From Coemansia sp. RSA 922 (lineage: Eukaryota > Kickxellomycota > Kickxellomycetes > Kickxellales > Kickxellaceae): a stretch of DNA of 49,146 bases. The stretch is taken from positions 1 through 49,146 of the forward strand of contig JANBQS010000037.1 in the NCBI GenBank assembly GCA_027577415.1, in the 5' to 3' direction. The notes under the pieces were generated by a model that made no database searches, had not been told where the DNA came from, and was given only the letters and a program-made list of their open reading frames with translations. A program made the position numbers and the translations under genes. Numbering within the stretch: the first letter of the stretch is position 1; each line of letters begins with the position of its first letter. This document shows, piece after piece, positions 38,712 through 46,893 of the stretch.

Positions 38712-39146
38712 AGTTTCAGCAAAATATATATTAGACAGGCAGAAAGGTGATTTTTAAAGTGTAATAGAGAAGAGAAGAGCAAGAACTGCAGCTACCTGCC
38801 ATCCCCTGTTTTGTGCTTGGGGAAGGAAAGAGCAGAGCTGTGACCGCAATTTTCTATCCTCTGATTTTCTTTACACCGCCTTTGCAAAGCCAATGCGAGT
38901 GAGAAGCAGTGTGCGAGACTTGCCACCCCTTTTTGGTTCTATCCAATGCCGGTCATTGCCCAAATCGCTGTCCCGCCCAGAAAACGGAGCCATACTAACC
39001 AGCGAAAGCACTACGTTTATGCTGGGAGCTAATGTGAGAGCTGCCCATACGCTTTTTGCTATCCCGCTCAAGGATAAATCAGTATCAAATTATTTATTTT
39101 GTAACTGTACGCTCTATATTCATTTCATATCTCACTCTCTCGCAAT
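38712..39146. promoter_or_regulatory. Divergent intergenic region
   Basis: Shared upstream region of the genes at 38403 (minus) and 39147 (plus). An 89-residue frame from an ATG at 38893 crosses the phosphatase-like start in another frame. It is not protein-like, but if transcribed it would act as an upstream ORF. Confidence 0.35.
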
Positions 39147-40502
39147 ATGTCCAATATCATAGATCCTTTAATGCCGCCGTACAGGTTTGAGCGCGTCCAG
39201 CCTCAGTTATATCGAGGCGGATACCCGAAGCCGCGAAACTTTCGATTCCTACGCCGACAGCGACTAAAGACAATAGTATCGCTTATCCCCGACGACCGTG
39301 ACAACCTCTTGGCAGAGTTCTGTCACGACGAAGGGATCAAACGAATAGTTATAGCAGTGGACTCACCCAACGAGAACGTCACAGTAACCGAATCCATAGT
39401 ATCTCGGTGCTTAGAGCTAGTCACAAACCCCGATACCCTGCCACTCTATTTACACTGTCTCGACGGCTCCAACGTGACTGGCGTAGTAATTATGTGCTTG
39501 CGGAAGCTGCAGCTGTGGCGAGTCGTCTCAATGCAGAGCGAATACCTGAGGTTTGAGCAGGACGGCGAGATTATCCCTGAAGAGAGCGAGTTTGTGGAAA
39601 CCTATTCAGGCAGAGGCCTGGTATTACCCAACCCGTATGCCGAGTGGCTGTGGCCGGGTCGGGTGGCGGCCCTGGGTGGCAAGTATGATGTTAATGCGCT
39701 GCCGTTTAAAAACAATGTGCACCCTGTGGTACCTCATACAAGGCTTAAGCAGCGCATGTCGACAGATATCTGCCAGGCGGATCCCCGGCCTGTGCAAAGT
39801 CGATCGGCCACTGACTTGGCATCCAGGGAAAGTAGCGAGCTTGGTAGAGGCAGTGGAGCCATATATGTGACAGAACCCGCCGACAGACTGTCGCCCGAGG
39901 GCCAGTTCGCACTGCAACAGCACTCTATACACACTTCAGTGACATCGGATGGCCAGAGTACGCAGACGAACGAGACAACACCGAGGCTAGCCGTGATTGA
40001 CGTCAGAGCCACACACTCCAGTCGCTCCCAAAAGCAGGCTCAAGGGAAGATGGAGGCTGGCGATGGCGACGACCAAAGTCAGGCAACGGATCAGCTCAGT
40101 CTACACACGTCTTTCAGCACAGGAGCACTGCCTGATATGTCTCAGAGCACTCAGCACCACCACCACCAGAGGACGCCAATATCGGACGCACACGAGATGC
40201 TAGAGCCGGTGTTGGCAGCACTTGCTGGCGAGGCTATGAAGGTAGCCGCAGAGTCGTATTCATCGCATGATAGTGGTAAAACGACCAAGGCCAGCACTCG
40301 CTCCAACACCAAGCCCCCGCCTGGTACTAAAAGTGGCGAGGACGATGGTTCGGAAAAGCATCGCGCCGCGGACGAAGTCAAGGGCGTGTCGAGCAGAAAC
40401 AGCGGCACATTGGCAGGAATATCTGAAGGAGCAGCGGTGGTCAAGGAGCTCTCACTCTCACTTCTGGTCCAAGCGCTAGCAATCGAGGGACTAGGAATGT
40501 AA
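39147..40502 (+). CDS. Siw14/OCA-type tyrosine phosphatase-like protein, catalytic Arg missing
   Basis: Residues about 8-170 form a Siw14/OCA-type dual-specificity phosphatase domain: PPYRFERVQPQLYRGGYPKPRNF.FL at the start, then LKTIVSLIPD and the P-loop LYLHCLDGSNVTGV. In active members the loop is H-C-x5-R. Here H103-C104 is kept but the Arg position is V110, as in the S. cerevisiae OCA4/OCA6-like branch (HCL.G..VTS type), so the protein is probably a pseudophosphatase. In yeast the OCA proteins form a complex linked to inositol pyrophosphate signalling and oxidant-induced arrest; that role here is inference. The rest (about 200-451) is disordered, Ser/Thr/Gln-rich with a short His run and a hydrophobic C-terminal helix. 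The first ATG is used. Confidence 0.82.
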   Translation: MSNIIDPLMPPYRFERVQPQLYRGGYPKPRNFRFLRRQRLKTIVSLIPDDRDNLLAEFCHDEGIKRIVIAVDSPNENVTVTESIVSRCLELVTNPDTLPLYLHCLDGSNVTGVVIMCLRKLQLWRVVSMQSEYLRFEQDGEIIPEESEFVETYSGRGLVLPNPYAEWLWPGRVAALGGKYDVNALPFKNNVHPVVPHTRLKQRMSTDICQADPRPVQSRSATDLASRESSELGRGSGAIYVTEPADRLSPEGQFALQQHSIHTSVTSDGQSTQTNETTPRLAVIDVRATHSSRSQKQAQGKMEAGDGDDQSQATDQLSLHTSFSTGALPDMSQSTQHHHHQRTPISDAHEMLEPVLAALAGEAMKVAAESYSSHDSGKTTKASTRSNTKPPPGTKSGEDDGSEKHRAADEVKGVSSRNSGTLAGISEGAAVVKELSLSLLVQALAIEGLGM

Positions 40503-40568
40503 CCGAGTTTTGTATTTGCAAAAAGATATTGACAATTTTTTTTTTAAATGTACGAAAGCGAGAGGCTC

Positions 40569-41561
40569 TCAGCGCCTGGTTCCGACTGGCTCTGGTATCT
40601 CGACGATATGGTATGGCGGCGGACAGGGTTGGTGGGAAGGTACTGGGGTTGTACTGGCTTCAGCCTCAGCGTTGGCAGACATGGCTTCCTCGATGGGGTC
40701 GACGTATGGCGGCAGGTCGTCGTGCGGGATATCGCTAAACGTGTCTGCTCGCTCACGCGGAAATATGCGAGGCGGCAGAGGCGGTGGCACTCGAGGCAGA
40801 GCAGGCGGTAGCGGAGGCGGCGGTCTGTGGCGAGGCATAGCAGCAACCATGGGCATTGTGAGCTGACTGTCTTCAGTACCCGAGCTAGCCATCGAATGCT
40901 GGGTCAGAGTACTGCGCACCTGTGTCATCTCCACCGGTGCTCCGCTGACCAGGCTATGTGGCGTCATAGGAGATTGCAATCGACTCTGAGCTAACGACAC
41001 TGACGACTGACTGGAGTAGCTCTGGCCAAGGTAAATGCCGCCAGCACCAGACAACGACGACGGTGTCGCTGGCAAACTGCTGTCGCCATTAGCTTCGCTG
41101 TTCAAGCGCAGGGCTCCCTCTTGTAAGCGCTTCTTTTTCCGCCGCTTACGGACACATCTATACACCAGTGCTGCTATCACGAGAAACACGACGACTGCGA
41201 TAGCTGAAGGAATCGCCTGCTTCGTACTGCTGCTGTCGTCTATGCTGTCGTAACCATTGGTGTCAGAGGACGAGGACGAGCTCGCTTGTGTCTGGCCCAT
41301 TAGTTGGTCTGTGGGGTTATATGGAGGACTGGGAAGATGAAGCGTTGGGGTGCCGGGCTGCATGCTCAGACCGCTACTCAAACTAATGCTGGTGGTCGGG
41401 TGCTCGGTTGTGCGAGTTTTGGACCACTTTGATCGGCTACGAGTAGTGGTTGCGCAGGTGGTGTGGTCACAAAGCGTGGCTACTATAGACACCTGACCAC
41501 GATCGTATTGGTCGTCGTCTGTTGGAGAGGGCAGTTCGGCCTCGCGCGGACCGAAGAGCAT
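40569..41561 (-). CDS. Single-pass membrane protein with proline-rich cytoplasmic tail
   Basis: The 330-residue product has a Ser/Thr-rich N-terminal part (about 1-115, two cysteines at 31 and 36). One transmembrane helix (about 117-134, AIPSAIAVVVFLVIAALVY) is followed at once by a strongly basic stop-transfer segment (RKRRKKKR), so the N-terminus faces outside. The cytoplasmic tail is Ser-rich, then has polyproline blocks (RPPPPLPPALPRVPPPLPPR, about 245-270) and a PPYV/PPPYH motif, typical ligands for SH3 and WW domains. The layout resembles fungal wall-stress or polarity sensors, but no signal peptide is visible. The frame remains open upstream of this ATG up to a possible TTTTACAG acceptor, so an unseen first exon is possible. 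It is tail-to-tail with the phosphatase-like gene, stops 66 bp apart. Confidence 0.65.
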   Translation of the reverse strand: MLFGPREAELPSPTDDDQYDRGQVSIVATLCDHTTCATTTRSRSKWSKTRTTEHPTTSISLSSGLSMQPGTPTLHLPSPPYNPTDQLMGQTQASSSSSSDTNGYDSIDDSSSTKQAIPSAIAVVVFLVIAALVYRCVRKRRKKKRLQEGALRLNSEANGDSSLPATPSSLSGAGGIYLGQSYSSQSSVSLAQSRLQSPMTPHSLVSGAPVEMTQVRSTLTQHSMASSGTEDSQLTMPMVAAMPRHRPPPPLPPALPRVPPPLPPRIFPRERADTFSDIPHDDLPPYVDPIEEAMSANAEAEASTTPVPSHQPCPPPYHIVEIPEPVGTRR

Positions 41562-41819
41562 AGCACCAGGTAAATTCAGGATTGTGCGAACTGTAAAATT
41601 TGAAATTGAAACGGAATGAGAATATAAAGAAAAATAAATAACCAGAAGTTTGAAAGAAGAAAATTGCTAACGGGGTGCTAGCAGTGCGGCTCAATGACGA
41701 TCCTCCGCGGTCCCGCATTTTCTATTTCTGGTCTCCCCCGCCTTGATTTCTTATGTATCTTCCAAAGTTGTCAACAGTTAAAACATGTCTACATAAATCT
41801 ATTATAAATATTTGCTAAT

Positions 41820-42137
41820 CTATGTGCTTGGCTCGGGCTCGCTGTAAGCACGATATGCCTTGACAGGGTATGGAATATCCTGATATTGTTTGTCCTTTCG
41901 CTTATAAAGGAAGGCTGGCTCCTTGCACTTTTTGTCCTTATAGAACATGGTTGGGCCACCAGTGGAGGCTACCATATTACTAGTGCCATTGAACTTGCTG
42001 CTAACACGATGGCAGTACTCGTCGTCCGAATAGTAAGTCTCTTTTACCAGCTTCTCGTTTTTAATTTCAATCTTGCGTTTGGCGTGGCAAAGTGCCAATA
42101 TACAACTAAGAATAGCGAGAATAACGAAGAAGCGCAT
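41820..42137 (-). CDS. Small secreted two-cysteine protein 1 (tandem family)
   Basis: The ATG at 42137 is preferred over an in-frame earlier one at 42275, which would precede the TATA box and hide the signal peptide. The 105-residue precursor has a signal peptide (1-19, ending LCHA). The mature chain of 86 residues is basic, with just two cysteines, C42 and C71, in Y-C-H-R-V ... F-Y-K-D-K-K-C, probably disulphide-bonded, plus a possible N-glycosylation site at N50. The C-terminal P.PVKAYRAY pattern and the FY-D..C segment are reminiscent of beta/gamma-crystallin-type Greek-key repeats; this is a weak by-eye suggestion. It is about 91% identical to the next gene (42926-43243). Function unknown; secretion is well supported. 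Confidence 0.8.
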   Translation of the reverse strand: MRFFVILAILSCILALCHAKRKIEIKNEKLVKETYYSDDEYCHRVSSKFNGTSNMVASTGGPTMFYKDKKCKEPAFLYKRKDKQYQDIPYPVKAYRAYSEPEPST

Positions 42138-42238
42138 GGCGATATTGTTGAATAGAGAACAGTGAATATGAGTGCAAAGCGTGGAGTACAAGTGGTTATA
42201 TGATAAAATGCGAACAGAAACAGCAGCAGCTGGGCGGC

Positions 42239-42246
42239 TACTTATA
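42239..42246 (-). promoter_or_regulatory. TATA box of secreted protein gene 1
   Basis: TATAAGTA on the minus strand, about 102 bp before the ATG at 42137. Confidence 0.5.
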
Positions 42247-42925
42247 CCGAAAGCACTCCCCAAACAACTTGTCATTCAGTCTAAAGAAAATAATGTCAGT
42301 TTCTTCGAGGAATTCTACTATGCATACAAAACAAAAGTACAATGTAACATGTTTGCTTTGTACTATCATCGCACATGACGTCTTTTGCAAATATTTGAGA
42401 GGAAAAGCACAATTGCTGGCCCTTTACCCTTAAAGCTGACAATCTCGTAGAAAAGAAGTAAAAAAGCTTTCAGTGTTTGGCATTCAAAGCGCACTCGTAG
42501 GACATGCCGTTTTCTTTACCAGAAAAGAAACCAGTGCTCTTTAAAGAAAGCAAAAATACTTTTTCTTTTGCCTATATTTATAATGTGCTTTTCGACCACC
42601 CCATTTTCTCAGCTGACAAAACTCTGCAACGTGCTTTGAAGTTTGGCATTGGAGGCAAAGGAGCTCTGCCAAAAGCCAACCCCACTTTGCTCTTAATTGG
42701 ATTAAAGCCCAATAGGTGGAAATATCTGTAGCATACTTCCTCACAATCAACCACAACCACCACCTATTCAGCACAAGAATCTTAAAAACAGTAGATGTGA
42801 AATAAACATGAATGTCAGAGGCATCTATAAACAGGCAAATTGCTGGGCGATAACCCTTGTACCATGTATCAAAGCCGTTTGCGAAAACTATATTAGATAC
42901 AGACCAATTTTAAATACTTGCCTTT
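42247..42925. repeat. Duplicated intergenic segment, unit 1
   Basis: About 42,300-42,720 aligns with about 43,400-43,790: ...TGTTTGCTTTGT-CTATCATCGCACATG-CGTCTTTTGC... and ...TCAGCTGACAAAACTCTGCAA-GTGCTTT.... It is part of the tandem duplication that produced secreted protein genes 1 and 2. No gene of its own is supported. Confidence 0.65.
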
Positions 42926-43243
42926 CTATAAGCTCGGCTCAGACTCGCTATAAGCGCGATATGCCTTGACAGGGTATGGAACATCCTCGTATTCCTTGTC
43001 CTTTCGCTTATAAAGGAAAGCTGGCTTCTTGCACTTTTTGTCCTTATAGAACATGGTTGGGCCACCAGTGGAGGCTACCATATTACTAGTCCCATTGAAC
43101 TTGCTGCTAACACGATGGCAGTACTCGTCGTCCGAATAGTAAGTCTCTTTTACCAGCTTCTCGTTTTTAATCTCAATCTTGCGTTTGGCATGGCAAATTG
43201 CCAACAGACAACCGAGAATAGCGAGAATAACGAAGAAGCGCAT
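42926..43243 (-). CDS. Small secreted two-cysteine protein 2 (tandem family)
   Basis: A 105-residue precursor with a signal peptide (1-19). C42 and C71 are in the same positions as in protein 1, and there are about nine substitutions, three in the signal peptide and the rest clustered after C71 (more acidic: KEYEDV, ending SESEPSL). The region between Tyr35 and C71 is identical to protein 1. The near-identity extends into the leader (GATATTGTTGAATAGAGAACAGTGA) and far upstream, so the duplication included the promoter. Neither copy is broken. No catalytic motif is visible. Confidence 0.8.
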   Translation of the reverse strand: MRFFVILAILGCLLAICHAKRKIEIKNEKLVKETYYSDDEYCHRVSSKFNGTSNMVASTGGPTMFYKDKKCKKPAFLYKRKDKEYEDVPYPVKAYRAYSESEPSL

Positions 43244-43367
43244 GGCGATATTGTTGAATAGAGAACAGTGAAGATGAGTGCAAAGCGTGGAGGTAAAGTG
43301 ATGATATGGTGGTCTGCGAAAGTACTGAATAATTTTGTAGACTGAGACAGCAGCGGCTGGGCAACCA

Positions 43368-43375
43368 TTTATACC
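43368..43375 (-). promoter_or_regulatory. TATA box of secreted protein gene 2
   Basis: TATAAAT on the minus strand, about 125 bp before the ATG at 43243. Confidence 0.5.
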
Positions 43376-43917
43376 AAGTATCCTTGGCGACTTTCAGTCA
43401 TTCAGGATTGAGAGAAAAAATGTTTGCTTTGTGCTATCATCGCACATGGCGTCTTTTGCGAACCTTTGCAGGCAAAAAGCTACAATTGGTAGTTTTTTTA
43501 CCCCAAAGCCTTTAAAGACGTATAAGGAAAGTAAAGCATCCTGTGTTTGGATTTATAATGCATTTGTAAGGCGCACCGATTTCTCTACCAGAAAGGACCA
43601 CAATGCCATGTAAAGAGAGCAAAAGCCTCTTTTGCCTGTTTTTATAGTTCGCCTTACGAGCACGCCGTTATTTCAGCTGACAAAACTCTGCAAAGTGCTT
43701 TGGCGTCTGGCATTAGAGGTGAAGAGGCTCTGCTAAAGCCAACCTCACTCTGCTCGATTAAATCAAACCCCAGTAGATGAAATACCCTCGTGTCATTAAA
43801 ATTACCATTCAGACGTAATGGAATCAAAACCAGTGGGAAGCACATCGATAGATGTATGACCGGTTGACACATCTTCAGAAGCTGCAAAGAAGTATATTTA
43901 GTATATATTAATTTCAA
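43376..43917. repeat. Duplicated intergenic segment, unit 2
   Basis: Counterpart of the segment at about 42,300-42,720, with small deletions. The gene-to-gene offset is 1,106 bp at the ATGs but 1,062 bp at the CTGACAAAACTCTGC block. Confidence 0.65.
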
Positions 43918-44226
43918 CTAGTTGCCCCACTTGAATGCGCGGTAAGACTTGACGCGGCTTGGAATATCAAGGAATTCGCCCTTACCAACTGGGTCAATTA
44001 GGACCCCGACCTTGCACTCCGAATCACTAAAGTAGGTGGTCGCGCCGCCGATTGCGGATGCCTTGTTAAAAGGGTTGTGGAACTTGCGGCCAACGCGATG
44101 GCAGTGGTAGTCGTCCGAGTGATAAGTCTCCCTTTGTTTCAATGCATTTTCAAAAGTAACCGTACGGGCCGCATGGCAAAGCGCCAAAAGACAGCTGAGA
44201 ACGGCGAGGAGAACGAAGAAGCGCAT
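43918..44226 (-). CDS. Small secreted two-cysteine protein 3 (divergent family member)
   Basis: The 102-residue precursor has a signal peptide almost identical to proteins 1 and 2 (MRFFVLLAVLSCLLALCHA). C42 and C71 sit at exactly the same spacing (HCHRV ... YFSDSEC), with the same end motif P.RVKSYRAF. The mature core is otherwise only about one third identical, so this is an older duplicate. The pattern of a conserved signal peptide and diverged mature chain suggests fast evolution of the exported part. A TATAAATT box lies about 120 bp upstream. Confidence 0.78.
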   Translation of the reverse strand: MRFFVLLAVLSCLLALCHAARTVTFENALKQRETYHSDDYHCHRVGRKFHNPFNKASAIGGATTYFSDSECKVGVLIDPVGKGEFLDIPSRVKSYRAFKWGN

Positions 44227-44344
44227 GATTGTGTTGTCGAATTGATAGCAGCGTGTGAAGTCGAGCGCAAGGTTCGGAGCGAAAGGGGATGAAGTGATGT
44301 ATACCGGATAAATTGGGGTTAGAGACAGCAGCAGCTGGATGACG

Positions 44345-44352
44345 AATTTATA
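44345..44352 (-). promoter_or_regulatory. TATA box of secreted protein gene 3
   Basis: TATAAATT on the minus strand, about 120 bp before the ATG at 44226. Confidence 0.5.
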
Positions 44353-44410
44353 GCAAAATCTATAACGCAGTCGACTAGACTGAAGGGGAAAACTGGGGAT
44401 GGTTAGAGTT

Positions 44411-44446
44411 TCACAAAGCTGTGAATCTCACACTCGGCCTTTGTGA
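44411..44446. repeat. Hairpin and GTACGG repeats downstream of the Fanzor-like ORF
   Basis: TCACAAAG (44411-44418) and CTTTGTGA (44439-44446) form a perfect 8-bp stem with a 20-nt loop. Three GTACGG hexamers follow at 44482, 44489 and 44503. The stretch lies 265-360 bp beyond the 3' end of the Fanzor-like ORF, on the side where a guide RNA or element end would be expected. Confidence 0.35.
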
Positions 44447-44771
44447 GTCTTTGGGTTTTACAAAGCACGATCGATAATCCCGTACGGAGTACGGCTATAG
44501 TGGTACGGAGAAACAGGTGAAATCATACTATATTAGGAAATTGGAGCGTACTCATACAACGCATTGTTTCGAATTAAACGAGTTAAGCAAAGAAACCCAG
44601 AGAATTGCCTTGCCCATGGGCCGACGACATATATCATGATGGCATACCTCGCCGAACCCAGTGTTGGCGTTCCAACACACTCATCTTGTTAAACCTATTG
44701 AAGCACACGAGCTATTTCAAGCTCTGCGATAACGTGCCGGAAATATTATAGTTGAGGGGGTGGTTGTCAGT

Positions 44772-46301
44772 CTAGGAGGTGCCATTACGCGAACGTTTAG
44801 ACAGTGTCTTCCTACCAGTAGTCACTGCTCTCTTGCCAGCCGCTGTACACGTAAGTCTGGGAGTAGAACGCTTCAACGCCTGGGGAATATCGCCAGTCTC
44901 ACAAAGACTATCGATGATCCGCCAGAAGTTCATAACAGCTGCCTCATTCCGATTGAACAACCGCCACTCAGATGATCCTTTGTACTTGTCAACAGTCCAC
45001 AGACATTCTTGGTTTGTGCACCTTAGTAGTCCGTTGCAAGTTACAGGTGGATGATTATTACGCTGAAAGGGACGCGGGTTCCTGACGGTCTTGAAAGTCT
45101 CCAGAGATTTATCGCACTCAGGGCAGACACATGACATCCAAAACTCGTTAATCAAGTAGACCAAAAACCCGAATCGTTTGAATCGATCTCGCCAGCTCTT
45201 CCCTCGTATAGGCTCGTGGTATTTGGTCATGGACGCCGACCAATTGCCCACCACGATAATCGCATCCTTGCCAAATGCAGCCCTCATATTGCGCACCAGG
45301 CGATAGTCGGCTTGCTGCTGGTTGATATACGCTGACAGCCACAGCTTATGATGGAGCGGATAGCTACACACCACATGCCTCTTGTCTTTGTGGATCTTGT
45401 GCTTGGACTCCGGATGCTTCGTCAGCGTCTTGCTATAAAACCCGCTCAACAAAGGCCACACAACCGCACGCGCCTCAACGTACGCCTTGTACTTGGCAGA
45501 ATCCAAAGACGCGTGGTCAAACTTGGCAAGCCAAGACTCGGCCTTACTGATGGCATCAATCGGGAATGACTTTTTGACCTTCTCGTGGATCTTGCGAAAA
45601 CGCCACATGCGCGTCTCCTTTCCCCGCTGCTTACGCGAATAGCGCATGACCCTACGACGCCTACGAGTGCTGAGATGATGCATAAAACTGTGTATGTCGC
45701 CACGACCCATGTCATCGTATACCATTCGGCTCCTATTTTCTGCCAAGTACTTGCGTGGAAGCTGATGAACGTACAGGCAGTCGGCATTTGATTCTTTCTT
45801 TGGCTGCTTCTTTTTAGCACCACGAGCCGCACGGATCACACGAGTAGCCGCTGCACCACCAGTACCAATGTCAGCCACAACGTCAGCTGCAATAGCTGTA
45901 AATTCAGTCTCAATGTCGGTAGGGACTGAACCATTGCAAGCCACAAAGTTGCCCACTGCACCGTCATTGGCAGCAGCAACACCATCAACATGTCCACCAT
46001 CCTTATCACTGTCAGAGCCGTCAACGTCTACAGCCACCACTGCTGCGCGAGTAGATCCACGACCAGTAGCCACAACACTACCAGGTGCTCCAGCTGCCAC
46101 TTTACCCACCACGTTAGCTGCTTTCCTAGTTGCGCCACTCTTGGCAGCCGACTTGAGCCTCTTCTCCTTGACTGCGGTAGTGCTGAACTTCAGCGAAATG
46201 GAGACGCCATCCATATCGGCTGAACCGCTGAACTGAAGGTCGTGGCGTGGGTGAAAGGGCTTCGACTTGTGACTACACACATGGCTCCAAATCTCCCTCA
46301 T
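44772..46301 (-). pseudogene. 5'-truncated Fanzor (eukaryotic TnpB-like) ORF with altered RuvC-III
   Basis: The 509-residue frame matches the C-terminal half of Fanzor proteins, the eukaryotic relatives of TnpB RNA-guided nucleases. LQFSGSADMDGVSISL (about 22-37) precedes a long Ala/Gly/Val/Asp-rich low-complexity insert (about 51-165). The RuvC-I candidate is D196/D197 in YDDMGRGD, followed by MRYSRKQRGKETR. IIVVGNWSASM...YHEPIRGK.W (348-370) is the RuvC-II region, with E386 (INEFWMS) as a possible alternative catalytic Glu. The zinc ribbon is C393-x2-C396 and C428-x4-C433. The RuvC-III motif, normally N-R-D, reads N450-R-N452-E, losing the Asp. The N-terminal WED/REC part is absent and the frame is closed upstream by TGA, so this is probably a dead fragment, although the remaining 1.5 kb has no stop. 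Confidence 0.75.
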
Positions 46302-46470
46302 CGTCGAACGCCCTGTAATGCCCTTAGCGCCCTTGGTGGCCTTTGTGCCCTTTGCGACCTTTGGTCAAACAATAAACTAACTCTAATGAGTTTGACAACA
46401 ATAACCAGTGGCCAATGTAGAGTATGCCGCGCCAAGAGACATTTGAGTTTATTAAACTGCCACTAATATC
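46302..46470. repeat. Short imperfect repeat at the broken 5' end of the Fanzor-like ORF
   Basis: On the plus strand 46,312-46,365 has repeated GCCCTT-(A/T)GC/GGC units (GCCCTTAGCGCCCTTGGTGGCC...). On the minus strand this would encode a short Lys/Gly-rich AKGTKATKGAKG run in frame with the ORF, without an ATG. It marks the truncation point. Confidence 0.4.
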
Positions 46471-46800
46471 TCAATGACCTCTCTTAAACCCAGTGTTCAT
46501 GGGCGGGTACGATTTGCTTGTCACACGGTACGACCTAATTGGACTCTCGATAAATTGCCATTGGCCACCTCGGTCATAGACGGTTTTGAAGCCATTGTTG
46601 CAGTTGGATCCGTGGTAAAAGTTTACAGGGGTTCCGATAATCATAACCTGAAGGCGCGAGCTATCCCACGTTCCGACGTTGTGGCAGCTAGAGTCATACG
46701 ATTTATATTGCTCTTGCGTGTTGCCACTAATGTTGATGGTAGTGGCGCTAGAGATGGCCAGCAGGCAGGCGGTAGCAGTAAGGGAAAGGCTGAGGCGCAT
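46471..46800 (-). CDS. Small secreted two-cysteine protein 4 (distant family member)
   Basis: The 109-residue precursor has a signal peptide (about 1-19, ending AISSA). C39 and C67 have nearly the same spacing as in proteins 1-3, in S-C-H-N-V ... NFYHGSNC, and the matching end motif reads SPIRSYRV. The shared frame C-H-x-V, F-Y...C, P-x-(R/K)-(S/A)-Y-R links it to the other three despite low identity. The FYHGSNCNNG...SYRV segment is the most crystallin-like of the four. It sits on the other side of the Fanzor-like ORF, which therefore interrupts the family cluster. A TATAAAAA box lies 87 bp upstream. Confidence 0.75.
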   Translation of the reverse strand: MRLSLSLTATACLLAISSATTINISGNTQEQYKSYDSSCHNVGTWDSSRLQVMIIGTPVNFYHGSNCNNGFKTVYDRGGQWQFIESPIRSYRVTSKSYPPMNTGFKRGH

Positions 46801-46885
46801 CTTGACTAGGTAGGTTAAAAAGTTGCAAACTGAAAAGGATAAATGTAAATGTTTTTTTTTTTGGGATGGCGGCGAAGCGGTTGCT

Positions 46886-46893
46886 TTTTTATA
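46886..46893 (-). promoter_or_regulatory. TATA box of secreted protein gene 4
   Basis: TATAAAAA on the minus strand, 87 bp before the ATG at 46800. Confidence 0.55.

Noticed and set aside
38893..39162. 89-codon frame overlapping the start of the phosphatase-like gene
   Set aside because: Lies in the divergent promoter region and its sequence is not protein-like; noted only as a possible upstream ORF.
41562..41720. Extra first exon for the single-pass membrane protein
   Set aside because: A TTTTACAG acceptor-like site and an open frame exist before the ATG, but there is no TACTAAC-type branch site and no upstream signal peptide exon, so it was not annotated.
42138..42275. N-terminal extension of secreted protein 1 (151-residue version)
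   Set aside because: The extension would start upstream of the TATA box and is absent from the near-identical gene 2; the ATG at 42137 gives a proper signal peptide.
46302..46470. Intron joining an upstream exon to the Fanzor-like ORF
   Set aside because: A GTTAGT...TTACAG pair is present, but every joined frame either hits a stop or changes the reading frame of the conserved part.
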